Below, one piece after another: positions 1 through 11,654 of a stretch of DNA of 64,000 nt. Numbering within the stretch: the stretch's first letter is position 1; each line of letters opens with the position of its first letter. The stretch lies in NCBI RefSeq assembly GCF_043641665.1, contig NC_092203.1:11856373-11920372 (forward strand), read 5' to 3'. Under the pieces are notes generated by a model, which saw nothing but the letters and a program-made list of their open reading frames with translations, was not told the origin of the DNA and did not search any database. The position numbers and the translations under genes are program-made. This stretch comes from Enoplosus armatus (taxonomy: Eukaryota; Chordata; Actinopteri; Centrarchiformes; Enoplosidae).

Positions 1-300
1 TGCTGGGGCAGCAGCATCTCAGCTGCCGAGAGGAAGAAACTGGACAGACTGTTTAAGAAGGCCAGCTCTGTTCTGGGATGCCACCCCCCCCCCCCCCCCC
101 CCCCCCGGACTCAGTGGAGGTGGTGGGAGAAAGGCGGATGATGGCTAAGCTATCATCCCTGAGGGACAACATGTCCCACCCCATGCAGGACACTCTGGCA
201 GCACTGTGCAGCTCCTTCAGGGACAGGCTGCTTCCCCCGCGCTGAGTGAAGGAGAGGTACTGCAGGTCTTTCCTCCCAGCTGCTGTCAGGCTCTACAATC
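1..300 (+). mobile_element. LINE 3' fragment, copy 1 (end of ORF2)
   Basis: The translation around 105-295 reads like the C-terminus of fish L2/Rex1-type LINE reverse-transcriptase proteins. It has a KLDRLFKKASSV-like stretch, then DSVEVVGERRMM, MSHPMQDTLAAL and FLPAAVRLYNQ. The copy is dead: a poly-C run at about 85-106 breaks the frame, and a TGA interrupts it at about 243-245. The element is truncated by the window edge. The clade call is from recognition, not a database search. Confidence 0.75.
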
Positions 301-652
301 AGACCTGCTCCCAGTAGACCTGCTCCCAGTGGACCTGCTCCCAGTAGACCTGCTCCCAGTAGACCTGCTCCTAGTGAACCTGCTCCCAGTAGACCTGCTC
401 CCAGTGAACCTGCTCCCAGTGAACCTGCTCCTAGTAGACCTGCTCCCAGTAGACCTGCTCCCAGTAGACCTGCTCCTAGTAGACCTGCTCCCAGTAGACC
501 TGCTCCCAGTGGACCTGCTCCCAGTAGACCTGCTCCCAGTAGACCTGCTCCTAGTAGACCTGCTCCCAGTAGACCTGCTCCTAGTGAACCTGCTCCCAGT
601 AGACCTGCTCCCAGTAGACCTGCTCCCAGTAGACCTGCTCCCAGTAGACCAC
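297..652 (+). repeat. 15-bp minisatellite, array 1
   Basis: About 23 head-to-tail units of a 15-bp sequence of the type cctgctcccagtaga, with variants at two or three positions (cctagt, gtgaac, gtggac). The array begins inside the LINE tail, just after the 'ctctacaatcaga' segment. The unit is a multiple of three and lacks stops in several frames, so it yields long spurious open frames. Confidence 0.95.
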
Positions 653-770
653 ACACTGACATGGACAATCCACATATCTCTGAATGTAACTATGGTGTAA
701 TACTCACACCTCTATGTGCAACAATCCTTTTACCTTCATTTCTTTCTTCTGTGAATTTGTAAATTTGTAA
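653..770 (+). mobile_element. LINE 3' UTR segment, copy 1
   Basis: The stretch from 'acacactgacat' to 'aaatttgtaaattt' recurs almost identically at 2611-2735, downstream of the second array. This marks it as the 3' flank of the same LINE tail. Confidence 0.75.
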
Positions 771-906
771 ATTTGACCCAGGTAACCTCCCGTCACCTCC
801 CTCCTCAGACCCAGGTAACCTCCCCTTACCTCCCTCCTCAGACTCAGGTAACCTCCCCTCACCTCCCTCCTCAGGTCCAGGTAACCTTTCATCACCTCCC
901 ACATGT
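771..906 (+). repeat. Displaced fragment of the 33-bp minisatellite
   Basis: Four units of the 'ccaggtaacctcccctcacc' type, ending in 'catcacctcccacatgtta'. The same unit and the same ending occur at 4560-5620, and the ending itself at about 5321-5342 and 5505-5526. The fragment sits between the two LINE-tail copies. Confidence 0.9.
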
Positions 907-1032
907 TACCCCATGCAGGACACTCTGGCAGCACTGTGCAGCTCCTTCAGGGACAGGCTGCTTCCCCCGCACTGAGTGAAGGAGAGACACTGCAGGTCTT
1001 TCCTCCCAGCTGCTGTCAGGCTCTACAATCAG
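907..1032 (+). mobile_element. LINE 3' fragment, copy 2
   Basis: Bases 910-1032 repeat bases about 180-302 nearly exactly, starting at 'ccccatgcaggacactctgg'. This shows a local duplication of the LINE tail. Confidence 0.85.
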
Positions 1033-2612
1033 ACCTGCTCCCAGTAGACCTGCTTCCAGTGAACCTGCTCACAGTAGACCTGCTCCCAGTGAACCTGCTC
1101 ACAGTAGACCTGCTCCCAGTAGACCTGCTCACAGTAGACCTGCTTCCAGTGAACCTGCTCACAGTAGACCTGCTCCCAGTAGACCTGCTCACAGTAGACC
1201 TGCTCCCAGTAGACCTGCTCCTAGTAGACCTGCTCCCAGTGAACCTGCTCCCAGTAGACCTGCTCCCAGTAGACCTGCTCCTAGTGAACCTGCTCCCAGT
1301 AGACCTGCTCCCAGTGGACCTGCTCCCAGTGAACCTGCTCCCAGTGAACCTGCTCCCAGTAGACCTGCTCCTAGTGAACCTGCTCCCAGTAGACCTGCTC
1401 CTAGTAGACCTGCTCCCAGTGAACCTGCTCCCAGTAGACCTGCTCCTAGTGAACCTTCTCCCAGTAGACCTGCTCCCAGTGGACCTGCTCCCAGTGAACC
1501 TGCTCCCAGTAGACCTGCTCCTAGTGAACCTGCTCCCAGTGAACCTGCTCCCAGTAGACCTGCTCCTAGTGAACCTGCTCCCAGTAGACCTGCTCCCAGT
1601 AGACCTGCTCCCAGTGAACCTGCTCCCAGTGAACCTGCTCCCAGTAGACCTGCTCCTAGTGAACCTGCTCCCAGTAGACCTGCTCCCAGTAGACCTGCTC
1701 CCAGTAGACCTGCTCCTAGTGAACCTGCTCCCAGTGAACCTGCTCCCAGTAGACCTGCTCCTAGTGAACCTGCTCCCAGTGAACCTGCTCCCAGTAGACC
1801 TGCTCCTAGTGAACCTGCTCCCAGTGAACCTGCTCCCAGTAGACCTGCTCCTAGTGAACCTGCTCCCAGTAGACCTGCTCCCAGTAGACCTGCTCCCAGT
1901 GAACCTGCTCCCAGTGAACCTGCTCCCAGTAGACCTGCTCCTAGTGAACCTGCTCCCAGTAGACCTGCTCCCAGTAGACCTGCTCCTAGTGAACCTGCTC
2001 CCAGTAGACCTGCTCCCAGTAGACCTGCTCCTAGTGAACCTGCTCCCAGTGAACCTGCTCCCAGTAGACCTGCTCCTAGTGAACCTGCTCCCAGTGAACC
2101 TGCTCCCAGTAGACCTGCTCCTAGTGAACCTGCTCCCAGTAGACCTGCTCCCAGTAGACCTGCTCCTAGTGAACCTGCTCCCAGTGAACCTGCTCCCAGT
2201 AGACCTGCTCCTAGTGAACCTGCTCCCAGTGAACCTGCTCCCAGTAGACCTGCTCCTAGTGAACCTGCTCCCAGTGAACCTGCTCCCAGTAGACCTGCTC
2301 CTAGTGAACCTGCTCCCAGTAGACCTGCTCCCAGTAGACCTGCTCCCAGTGGACCTGCTCCCAGTAGACCTGCTCCCAGTGAACCTGCTCCCAGTAGACC
2401 TGCTCCCAGTGGACCTGCTCCTAGTGAACCTGCTCCCAGTAGACCTGCTCCCAGTAGACCTGCTCCCAGTGGACCTGCTCCCAGTGAACCTGCTCCCAGT
2501 AGACCTGCTCCCAGTAGACCTGCTCCCAGTGAACCTGCTCCCAGTGGACCTGCTCCTAGTGAACCTGCTCCCAGTAGACCTGCTCCCAGTAGACCTGCTC
2601 CCAGTAGACCAC
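1029..2612 (+). repeat. 15-bp minisatellite, array 2, with higher-order structure
   Basis: About 105 units of the same 15-bp repeat as array 1. The first units use an 'acagt' variant (1060-1200). The remainder shows higher-order blocks of three units (45 bp: cctagtgaa, cccagtgaa, cccagtaga types) and of four units (60 bp). The 573-codon and 539-codon frames through it are products of the 15-bp period and not genes. Confidence 0.95.
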
Positions 2613-2920
2613 ACACTGACATAGACAATCCACATATCTCTGAATGTAACTATGGTGTAATACTCACACCTCTATGTGCAACAATCCTTTTACCTTCATT
2701 TCTTTCTTCTGTGAATTTGTAAATTTGTAAATTTGTAAATTACAGTTGTTGTTGTTGTTGTTTTTAGTTTTAGTAGCTTTTTTATAACAGTCTTTATTGT
2801 TTTTATTTATCATATCTTGATCTTCTACGTATGTCTCTTGTTATTGCTCTATCCTGTATGCTGCTGGAACAATGCACATTTCCCCGCTGAGGGATTAATA
2901 AAGGATTATTTTATTGTATT
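2613..2920 (+). mobile_element. LINE 3' UTR and tail, copy 2
   Basis: It continues the 3' flank seen at 653-770, then runs through a (TTG)n stretch. It ends in the typical fish LINE tail 'gctgctggaacaatgcaca...gagggattaataaagg'. A polyadenylation-like AATAAA is present near 2898. Confidence 0.75.
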
Positions 2921-4180
2921 CGTTTAGTTGTTTGAGTTTGTATTAGATTTTCATTTTTATTTGTTTGAGCTCTTCTGTCTCACCGGCCTCTGAAATCGTC
3001 ATCATGAGGAAGAAGCAGAGTCAGAAGAGACGACCAGAGAGAGGAAGAACATGTGACCACATCCTGACAACACACACACACACACACACACACACAGTCA
3101 GAGTCAGTCAGTCGGAGTCGGTGATGTTTCAGGTGAGAGATTATTTCATTTCCATTTTATTTCAAACTAAACATTGATGTTAGATTAGACTCTGTTTTTA
3201 TTCATTCATCAACATTCAACACTATAAATCTTTTATATACACCGTGTTATTATAAAAGTTTTAAAGTTTTAAATGTGACCTGTTTTATATCAAATATTTA
3301 GATTTTGTTCCTGCTAAAAATCTGAAAACGCCAGTCAAGTTTTTACCTGTATGAAACTGTTTCTGAATGACAGAAAATGAAAAATGTGATATTTAATATA
3401 ACTTGATTTTTAACTTGAGGGTGTCACTTTAAGAGAAGTTGAGTTTTAATTGTCTGAGGGTGTGAATTCTTAGAAGCGTCTCGTTATCACACCTTCACAC
3501 TTAGTCATATAGACGCGTACAGCTGCTGTGTGGTTTGTATGCAATCAGTAAAAAAAGATACCCATCAATATGTTCAGTTCAACATGTTATACTGAACACT
3601 GCAACCCAGTAACACCAGTTAAAACACAGTAACATCCAGAAAATTAAGAGAAATAATTAAACTAAAAAAGGAAACCAAGGAAAGGTTTCTAGATGGCAAC
3701 TTCCTGTCCAGTGAAGTAAAAAAGTTGACTTACTTTTATGACCATGGAGTTATACCTTGATATTTCATAATGTCGATACACGGCCACACACACACACCAG
3801 CAGCAGCAAATGGTGTGCGTCAAAACACCTGCACCTGCAAGTTTTTTCTACGTAAGCCTGCACACCGGCGGCGTCTCGACCATATCAAGAGCATCATTTT
3901 CCAAGATGGCGCCTGAAAGCTGCTCGCCCAGCATGCATGCCGAAAGAGTTATCCAGGCTCCCTCTGGCTGGTGGGTTTGTGGGCCTGTGGATCATGTGAG
4001 TCCTGCTCCGGCGGGGCAGGCTAACTTCCACAAACATAAATGGCATCAAAATACTGATACAGCTGTTTGAGATTTTCCATGACTTTGTGACAATAACGAC
4101 TTCCACGTGTCCACGTAGAGACAAAACCAATAACTGACTCCTGAGTGTCACTAACATCTTCCTCTGTGTCTTTCTGCAGA
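2921..4180. other. Upstream flank or 5' introns of the ELM2-SANT gene
   Basis: No coding exon can be supported. A GTGAGA donor follows 'gatgtttcag' at 3132, so 2930-3131 could be a 5' untranslated exon. A (CA)n run lies at 3069-3096. The rest is AT-rich unique sequence. Confidence 0.35.
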
Positions 4181-4559
4181 TCATCACATGAAGACAGATA
4201 ACACACAACCTGCTGCACACACACACAACCATGCACAGAAACACACACAGACTCAGTGTTAACAGGTGTGTGTGCGCGGGACATCATGTCTGACTTGTGG
4301 TCATTTTCCTCGTCCTCTCCTCCCATCGTCCATCACTCCTCTCTGTCCCAGTCACCTCCCCTCTCCTCCCCCTCACCACCCAGGACCTACAGAAGCCCTC
4401 ATACCCAGGTTCTTATCTATTACTCACTGATCTGATGTACTTATTCAATCATTCATCATCATCATCATCATCACTTACATCCTTATTCACACCGTACGTT
4501 TCTAATCGCGCACCTTTTACTTCCTTATGTTCTAATTTACTTTTTTATGAACTTCCTCA

Positions 4560-5620
4560 TCTCCAGGTAACCTCCCCTCACCTCCCTCCTCAGGCCCAGG
4601 TAACCTCCCCTCACCTCCCTCCTCAGGTCCAGGTAACCTCCCCTCACCTCCCTCCTCATGCCCAGGTAACCTCCCCTCACCTCCCTCCTCATGCCCAGGT
4701 AACCTCCCCTCACCTCCCTCCTCAGGTCCAGGTAACCTCCCCTCACCTCCCTCCTCAGACCCAGGTAACCTCCCCTCACCTCCCTCCTCAGGTCCAGGTA
4801 ACCTCCCGTCACCTCCCTCCTCAGACCCAGGTAACCTCCCCTCACCTCCCTCCTCAGGCCCAGGTAACCTCCCCTCACCTCCCTCCTCAGACCCAGGTAA
4901 CCTCCCGTCACCTCCCTCCTCAGGTCCAGGTAACCTCCCTCCACCTCCATCAGCCTCAAGTAACCTCCCTTCACCTCCCTCCTCAGACCCAGGTAACCTC
5001 CAGTCACCTCCCTCCTCAGACCCAGGTAACCTCCCGTCACCTCCCTCCTCAAACCCAGGTAACCTCCCGTCACCTCCCTCCTCAGGTCCAGGTAACCTCC
5101 CTCCACCTCCATCAGCCTCAAGTAACCTCCCTTCACCTCCCTCCTCAGACCCAGGTAACCTCCCTTCACCTCCATCAGCCTCAAGTAACCTCCCTTCACC
5201 TCCCTCCTCAGACTCAGGTAACCTCCCTTCACTTCCCTCATCCCCAGATAAACACCCCTCACTTTGTACCCCAGCCCCAAATAACCTCCCCTCACCTTCC
5301 TCCTCAGACCCAGGTAACCTTTCATCACCTCCCACATGTTACCTCCCCTCACTTCCCTCATCCCCAGATAAACACCCCTCACTTTGTACCCCAGCCCCAA
5401 ATAACCTCCCCTCACCTCCCTCTTCAGGCCCAGGTAACCTCCCCTCACCTCCCTCCTCAGACCCAGGTAACCTCCCCTCACCTCCCTCCTCAGACCCAGG
5501 TAACCTTTCATCACCTCCCACATGTTACCTCCCCTCACTTCCCTCATCCCCAGATAAACACCCCTCACTTTGTACCCCAGCCCCAAATAACCTCCCCTCA
5601 CCTCCTCTCCCCACCCCAGC
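4560..5620 (+). repeat. 33-bp minisatellite in an open coding frame
   Basis: About 30 units of a 33-bp repeat encode the 11-residue motif QVTSPHLPPQ plus A, V or T in the same frame as the downstream unique exon sequence. A longer block containing 'cagataaacacccctcactt' occurs three times (about 5245, 5366 and 5550). Each standard unit has a donor-like CAGGTAAC and an acceptor-like CCTCCTCAG. Coding status is inferred from the open frame joining non-repeat sequence that ends in a good donor at 5728. Confidence 0.9.
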
Positions 5621-6994
5621 ACCACCTCTACAACCAAAATCACAATCCAGGTTTAGATAATCCAAATTGGAGCAGATCTGAACCACCTTCTGAACTTTCC
5701 TACCAGCTCAAGAGTGACAGTTACCAGGTAAGATAGTGGTCTATTCTATTCCAACAAAAACCAGAATCAGAAATGCAGCTGATTATGATCACATTAATAT
5801 CTGTCTTTGTCTGGTCTGAAACAGAACCAGACCACAGCCCACCTGGATCTCCAGAACCAGTTTAGTTCTGGTGTGACTCACCACAGAGATGATTTGGAGA
5901 ACACATACAGACTGCCCTATAACACTCACACACTTCTTGCCAGTGACGTGTATGGACAGGGTGACTCACCTGGTTCAGTTCAGGACACCTGGAGGCCTCT
6001 GGGGCCAAATCTGTCCCAGCTACAGTGCTCTCCACTGGGCTCCATGTCTGGAGAAGTCACCCTGGGGAGATGGAGCTCTGCGGAGTTCATTTCATCATCT
6101 GCTGAAGACTTCTCCAGCACCCAGATTTTCCACAACAGCTGCTGTGACATCAATGCCCTCCAGCCCTTCTGTAGCCCCAATACCCCAGGGCCAAGTCCAC
6201 ATTACCCACAAACCCCAACTATCTCCAGCCCTGGTCCTCAAATGCATCCCAGGGAAGAGAGACTGGATTTCCACACCCAAACATCCGGACAGCTGGACAG
6301 AAGTAAAACCCTAAGCTGCTGTTTACGGGAGTTTGAAAGCTACCCTATGATCTCTGACCCCGGTCAGCAACACCCACATCAGAGAACCCGACACCTCCAC
6401 CAGAGCCAAAGTGAGCTGATCCAGGACCAGACGGGTCTCGTCGACACCACTGGGAACTCTGAGAGCTGTTTCTCTCCACAGGGAAGAGGCCAGAATGTCA
6501 GCAGTGCTGCCCAGACTCCAGACCTCCCTGCAGGGCTGAGCTGGAGAGAGGAGAGTGGAGGAGGAGATAGAAGAAGAGGAAGAGGAAGAGGAAGAGGAAG
6601 AGGAGGAGGAGATGGTCAATCAGACTGGACTTGGGTGTGTTTAATATACAGAAAGTATTCAAAGTTATTACTAGTTCATTCTTTAGCAGTTGTAATCCTA
6701 ATTGTAATAAAGGAGTGAGTAAATAAGTGCATCAATAAATAGCTAATAGATTGTTTCAATAAAGAAAACAAGTTCTCAAGTTTTATTCTTCAAATTGATT
6801 TAAAACTTTTCTGTTAATTTTCAGATGAAACGGCCGCAGCCTGAAAACAGCACTGAGGTTCTAGACTGCAGGTAACCTGGATGAACACGGATGATGATGA
6901 TGATGATGATGGTTTTGGACGTTTGCCTCTCAGCATCCTTTTACAGTATTACAAATTGTGTAAAATGTTGTATCTAATTTAATTTAATCTATTC

Positions 6995-7034
<40 letters not shown>

Positions 7035-10000
7035 TATAGGCTGCTGTGTACGGTGTGTAAGCGTGAGTTCAGGAGTCTGCCGGCGTTGAACGGACACATG
7101 CGTTCCCACAGCGGCTCCAGATCAGCCACGTGGTTGAAAAAGGTCTTAACTTGTTTTAAACTTAATCAGAAACCGAGTCTTAACCCTAAAATATTTGACC
7201 TTTTTTACCTTGAGGGGACCAGCAGTGGGAGATGAGTCCCCGTAATGTCAGTGTGTGAACAGACTTATGTCCCCTCAATGTAATTTATATAAGTACAGAC
7301 ACACTGTTGGAAAGGCTGCCCCTTGTGGCAACAGTGCAAGGTGGCCACATGAGAGTTAAGGCTTTTTTTTCTCCAGGGTGAGGACTCTTCCCCACCAGTC
7401 TCCACGGTGATGCCCGTCTCCGTGCCCGTCCAATCCAGAGGCGTGGCCAAGGCGTGTAGAAGTGGACTGAGGAAGAGCAGTCGCCTCTCTCCAGCCACCG
7501 GAGGCGCTGTGCTCTACCGCAGCCTGCTGCACCTAGAAGAAGAGGAAGCGGTTGCTAAGGGCGACGGGGCAGTAAGCAGCCGAGGCGATGATGAGGAAGC
7601 TGTCAGTGGCGATGGAGTGGTTGCCGGGTGTAACGGTGTCAGTGGTGTACACTACACCCCTCCTCCCATGCTGTGTCCCCTCAGGGTGGGGCCGGGGTTG
7701 TACTGCTCCCTCACCACCAGGAGGCAGCGGAGAGTGCAGACTGTACAGCTTCACGACACACACAGTGAGTCGAGTCCAGAGGGAAATCAGGGGTTCATTT
7801 TCCATGATCGTATCATTTCAATGCAAACTTTAACCATTTTATTATTTCTGAGCAATATTAAACAACTAAACTGTTTCCTCTGCTGATTGGATAACAGCCA
7901 GGATGTGATTTTAAACTTTGTGACTATGATTGGCAGATGGACTCAATGATCTTGTTGCCATGGAGACTCCTCCTGGAACACTAACGACAGGAATCAATAA
8001 GCCGTACGTATAATTTACCTCTGAACAAAATCATACTGTCCGATCACCTGTTCACACTGAGCCGTCAATCACAGGCGGATCAACGTAGGGCGGGGCTTCC
8101 AGGCTGAAATCCCGCCTCTGCTGGGCCACAAATATGCCCACTCTGACTCCCACAATGCACTGCTGCTGTGGACACCGTGGGACGAGCTGGAGCGTCCTGT
8201 CAATCAGCAGAGAGGTACACACACACACACAAATGTTGTCATTATTGTTATAATCATGATTATCATTGGATGATTTTTTGATTGACACATTGTTGGTCCA
8301 GTTGAAGCTCTGTTGTCGATGGTTCGCTCCAGTGTGGTGTCAGGGGGCGGGACCAGCCCAGAGTCGGCTCTCCATGTCCTATCAGAGTGCCGAGGAGACT
8401 TCCTGGTAAATCAAATTGTTAGCTTGGGATAGCGTTCTTTAAAGCTGATACGATATCGGCTTTTTGTTTGAGTGTTTGAGCTTCCCGTTTGCTTTAGTTT
8501 CCCAAATCAAAAATGGCCGCAGTGACACTGAGGTCAGCTTTTGTTTTTGTCTTCCAGCTGACGGTGGAGAAGCTGCTGTCAACTCCTGAAACCTCCAACA
8601 GCAACAACCACACAGCTCCACAGTATCCAAGTACATTTACTACGTTATACCAGCGACAAATGTATGTTTGATGACACAGGGAAGAGTTACTAATGTTGAT
8701 TACATTCAACATGTGTTGTAGGTGTCAGTTGGAGCGCAGCAGAGAGGAGGCTGCTGGTTAAATCCCTGCAGCTCCATCAGAAGGACTTCAGCAGAATCCA
8801 GAAAGCCGTAAGTTTCAGCTTCTGTTCAAACATCAGCTCGGTGCGTTTCACTTTGTGTAACGCGTTGTTGTGTGTGCGCTCAGGTTCAGACCAAGTCCCT
8901 CTCTCAGTGTGTGGAGTTTTATTATCTGTGGAAGAAGAAGCTGAGTCTGAGCACGAGGACCCCGGCTGGGCTGACCGTCACTCTGCCCGATACAAATGTA
9001 AGAAACTGAAGAGTTACGACTCCTTAGTCGATCATTTTGTCAATGAAAATGATGGCGAATGTTAGTCGGCGACCATTACTATTTACAATGAGCCTAAAAC
9101 TAAATGAAGAGAAACCTTTAAAAACGAGAACGATAATGAAATGTTTTCCATTTTTCGTCAACAAATAAAATCTAAATTCATCTACAAACCACTAAGAATT
9201 AAACAAGAAGCAGCAACAGCTGAGCCAAACATGAACACGTTAAACCACTGACCTCGCTATCGGCGAGGACAACACCTGTAACCATGGTGACAAAACAAAG
9301 ATGGTGACAGCAGGAGCCTCCAAATTCTTAGAATGAAAATGCAATGACAGAAACTAAACAGACTAAAATGTCTTCCGTTTTTGTTGACTAAAACTAACAT
9401 GACAAATGAAAGTTTTCAACATACAAACTAATTTCTCAAAGAATCTTGAAACAAGCTGAATTCTGTTGGAAACCTGTTGAAATTAGATTCCTTCACTTTT
9501 TTAAAGAAACGAAGACTTGACTTGATGAGACAGAGATTTTAGTTTTGACGTGGGTCACATGACGTCCTGTCAATGCATTCGAATGAAGGTCTGATGTTCG
9601 TTAAAGGTCGCAGTCAGACGTAGTAATCAGTCAGTAAACTGAGTCGGTTCTTCAGGTCAGTAACTTCACTCTGTGTGAACACAAATGAAACTAAAGGCTG
9701 AATGAATAAAAACCACTGAAACCAAACTCCTGTTATCAGTCCAAACACACACTGAAGCACAAAGTACACACACCGAAATACACACAGGACACACACTTCC
9801 TGTCAGAGCCGTCACGTTTCTGAACAAACTGTGACTGCGGTCGGACCTCGGTGAGTCAACTTTAAAGTTTCCATCGGTGTCGTTTCGGTTTTATAAGTCA
9901 TTTAGATGTTGATCAGTTGGATAACAGTTCGATGTATGTGCACCCTTTGGTTTTAAGTCCAATATCAGGTCCCAAGATGAAGTCCCAAGTCAATTTTTTG

Positions 10001-10171
10001 AGTTTTTGTGAATAATTTATTTTGTTGAGTAATTGATGAGTCACTGGTTTCTCGATCAACAACCTGATCGAGTTTATGATGGTGTGTTTGTGTCGTTATA
10101 GCGATAAATAACTCACTCCTTCTCTGTTTCTTCAGGGTCAAAGGTCGTCACCATCTCATGATGCATCATGA
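4566..10171 (+). CDS. ELM2-SANT zinc-finger corepressor, TRERF1/ZNF541 family (5' end unresolved)
   Basis: Coding exons: about 4566-5727, 5825-6634, 6825-6871, 7040-7142, 7377-7764, 7937-8003, 8075-8214, 8302-8405, 8558-8630, 8722-8807, 8884-8997 and 10136-10171. All junctions are GT-AG and in phase. The exon at 7040 encodes one C2H2 finger (CTVCKREF...HMRSH). Exons 7937-8405 encode an ELM2 domain (INVGRGFQAEIP...WTPWDELE). Exons 8722-8997 encode a SANT domain (WSAAERRLLVKSL...VEFYYLWKK). ELM2-SANT proteins bind HDAC1/2, and TRERF1, ZNF541 and MIDEAS are interchangeable scaffolds of MiDAC-type complexes; the single finger points to TRERF1 or ZNF541. The N-terminal part is low-complexity and Pro/Ser/Gln-rich and includes the 33-bp minisatellite. 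The true start was not found; a small exon at 4181-4265 is possible. Only 11 residues follow the SANT exon, so the C-terminus is short for this family. Confidence 0.8.
6998..7031 (+). repeat. (TG)n microsatellite before the zinc-finger exon
   Basis: About 17 TG units end 8 bases before the 3' splice site at 7039, with only 'gcgttatag' between the repeat and the exon. Confidence 0.95.
8998..10135 (+). other. Last intron of the ELM2-SANT gene
   Basis: No exon signal is seen. The sequence is AT-rich and unique, with no recognised element. It ends in a good polypyrimidine-CAG acceptor. Confidence 0.6.
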
Positions 10172-10819
10172 ACCACCGGACTGCCAACTGCTGCAGCGAC
10201 ACACTACTTACAGACACACATGCACAAACACAAAAAAATGTCAATTAATTAAGTTTTAGGTTTAGTGTTTAAATCCTCCCGGCAGTTGACTCAAATAATG
10301 CTTAAATGCTTCATACATGTTGTCTATTTATTCCCAGTTTGTTTTTCTGGAATCAGAAGTCATGTTGTTGTCTTTAGTCGAGCTGAACATTAAAGGAAAA
10401 ACCTTTCTGTCTCCAGCCAGTTGATTGGAGTGTGTTTCTTTCCTCGATCTCTGAACGTCCGATCATAGACTCCGATGTATGTCATGTTGGCAAACACAGT
10501 TAAGATAAGTTAAACACATGAAATGAATGACATTTGCAGTTTCTTGTTGCAAAGAGAGCAGCTTCAGATTTCTAGTTTTCAGCTCAGGTATGTTGAGATA
10601 TTGTTTTTCTTCCTAAATCCTCTCTGTCCTTGTTTCTCTCTCTTCTCCCTCTGGGTCTCAAAGCTGAACAGAGTTTCACTTATTACTTCCAGAAAAAAAC
10701 AGAAAGAGAAGAAGACAAGAAAAGCAAACATGAGACGCCTCTGGCTTTCTGTCTGTCTGCAGCTCTTTATATTAATATCAGTCCCTGTCATCACTTCAGT
10801 TTTTTAATTTTCCTCAAAT

Positions 10820-11050
10820 ACTACATGGCTAAAAGTATGTGGACACCTGAACATCCGCACCAAATGCGATAGTTGAACATGTGATTCTAAAATCATCAGC
10901 TGCTCTATCAGCCTTCACTCTGCTGGTCTCAGTCTTCCCTCCAGAGGTCGAACCAGCTGCAGGGATTTGCCCCCATTCAGACACCAGAGCATCAGTGAGG
11001 TCCAACACTGATGTTGGTGATCAGGTCTGGCTCACAACGTTTGAAGAAGA
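10820..11050 (+). mobile_element. Non-autonomous DNA-transposon relic
   Basis: The segment 'taaaagtatgtggacacc' followed by 'tttgcccccattcagaca' and 'aacactgatgttggtgatca' is a common dispersed fish element that I recognise by these phrases. I cannot assign its superfamily with certainty. No coding capacity remains. Confidence 0.6.
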
Positions 11051-11329
11051 TTCTTGTCTAAATTATCGTTATATGCTGAAGCATTGTGATTTCACATTAT
11101 TGAAACTAAGGTGCCAGGGCCAAACACCAAAAAAGCCCCAGACTAGGACGGGGGGGGGGGGGGGGGCAAAGACTTTTGGCCTTAGAGCATTCTTGACATT
11201 ATACCTTCATGTGTTTTTACAAACTGAATCCTGTTTGTATTCTTATCAGGATATTGTAAAAACGTGTTGACAGATTTCCCTAAAATTTAAAGAAAAATGA
11301 ATGGAGTTTGGTGGAAAGATGCCCATGTT

Positions 11330-11600
11330 TCATAGCGTATCCATCTGCCCGTTTTTAGCCATGCTAGCAACGTGGCAATGTTTGTTGGTCCACCACTTAA
11401 TTTACTAATGTTAGCATGCTAACACAGCAAACTAAACTGGTTAACATGGTAAACATTATACCTGCTTAACATCAGCATGTTAGCATTTTCATTGTGAGCA
11501 TGTTAGCATGCTGGTGTTAGCATTTAGCTCATTGCTGTGGCTAAGTGCAGCCTCACAGAGCTGTTAGCATGGCAACATTTTGTTTGTTTACAGATTACAA
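11330..11600. repeat. TTAGCATG-rich percomorph dispersed repeat
   Basis: Dense GCTAAC/TTAGCATG motifs run from 11360 to 11575, including 'gtgcagcctcacagagctgt'. I associate this with a widespread percomorph repeat. Shorter relatives occur at 13575-13645, 18270-18480, 20170-20235 and 34680-35300. Confidence 0.6.
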
Positions 11601-11654
11601 GGTACAGCATTAGATACAGCTTTAGAGGTGTTGGCATTTTTTCACTTTGGTCAG

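Noticed and set aside
903..2635. Open frames of 573, 539 and 479 codons on both strands
   Set aside because: They exist only because the 15-bp repeat is a multiple of three and lacks stops. They are open in several frames at once and lie in a LINE tail.
4532..5643. Antisense frames of 267 and 368 codons through the 33-bp minisatellite
   Set aside because: Mirror frames of a tandem repeat. They have no splice sites and no unique flanking coding sequence, unlike the plus-strand frame.
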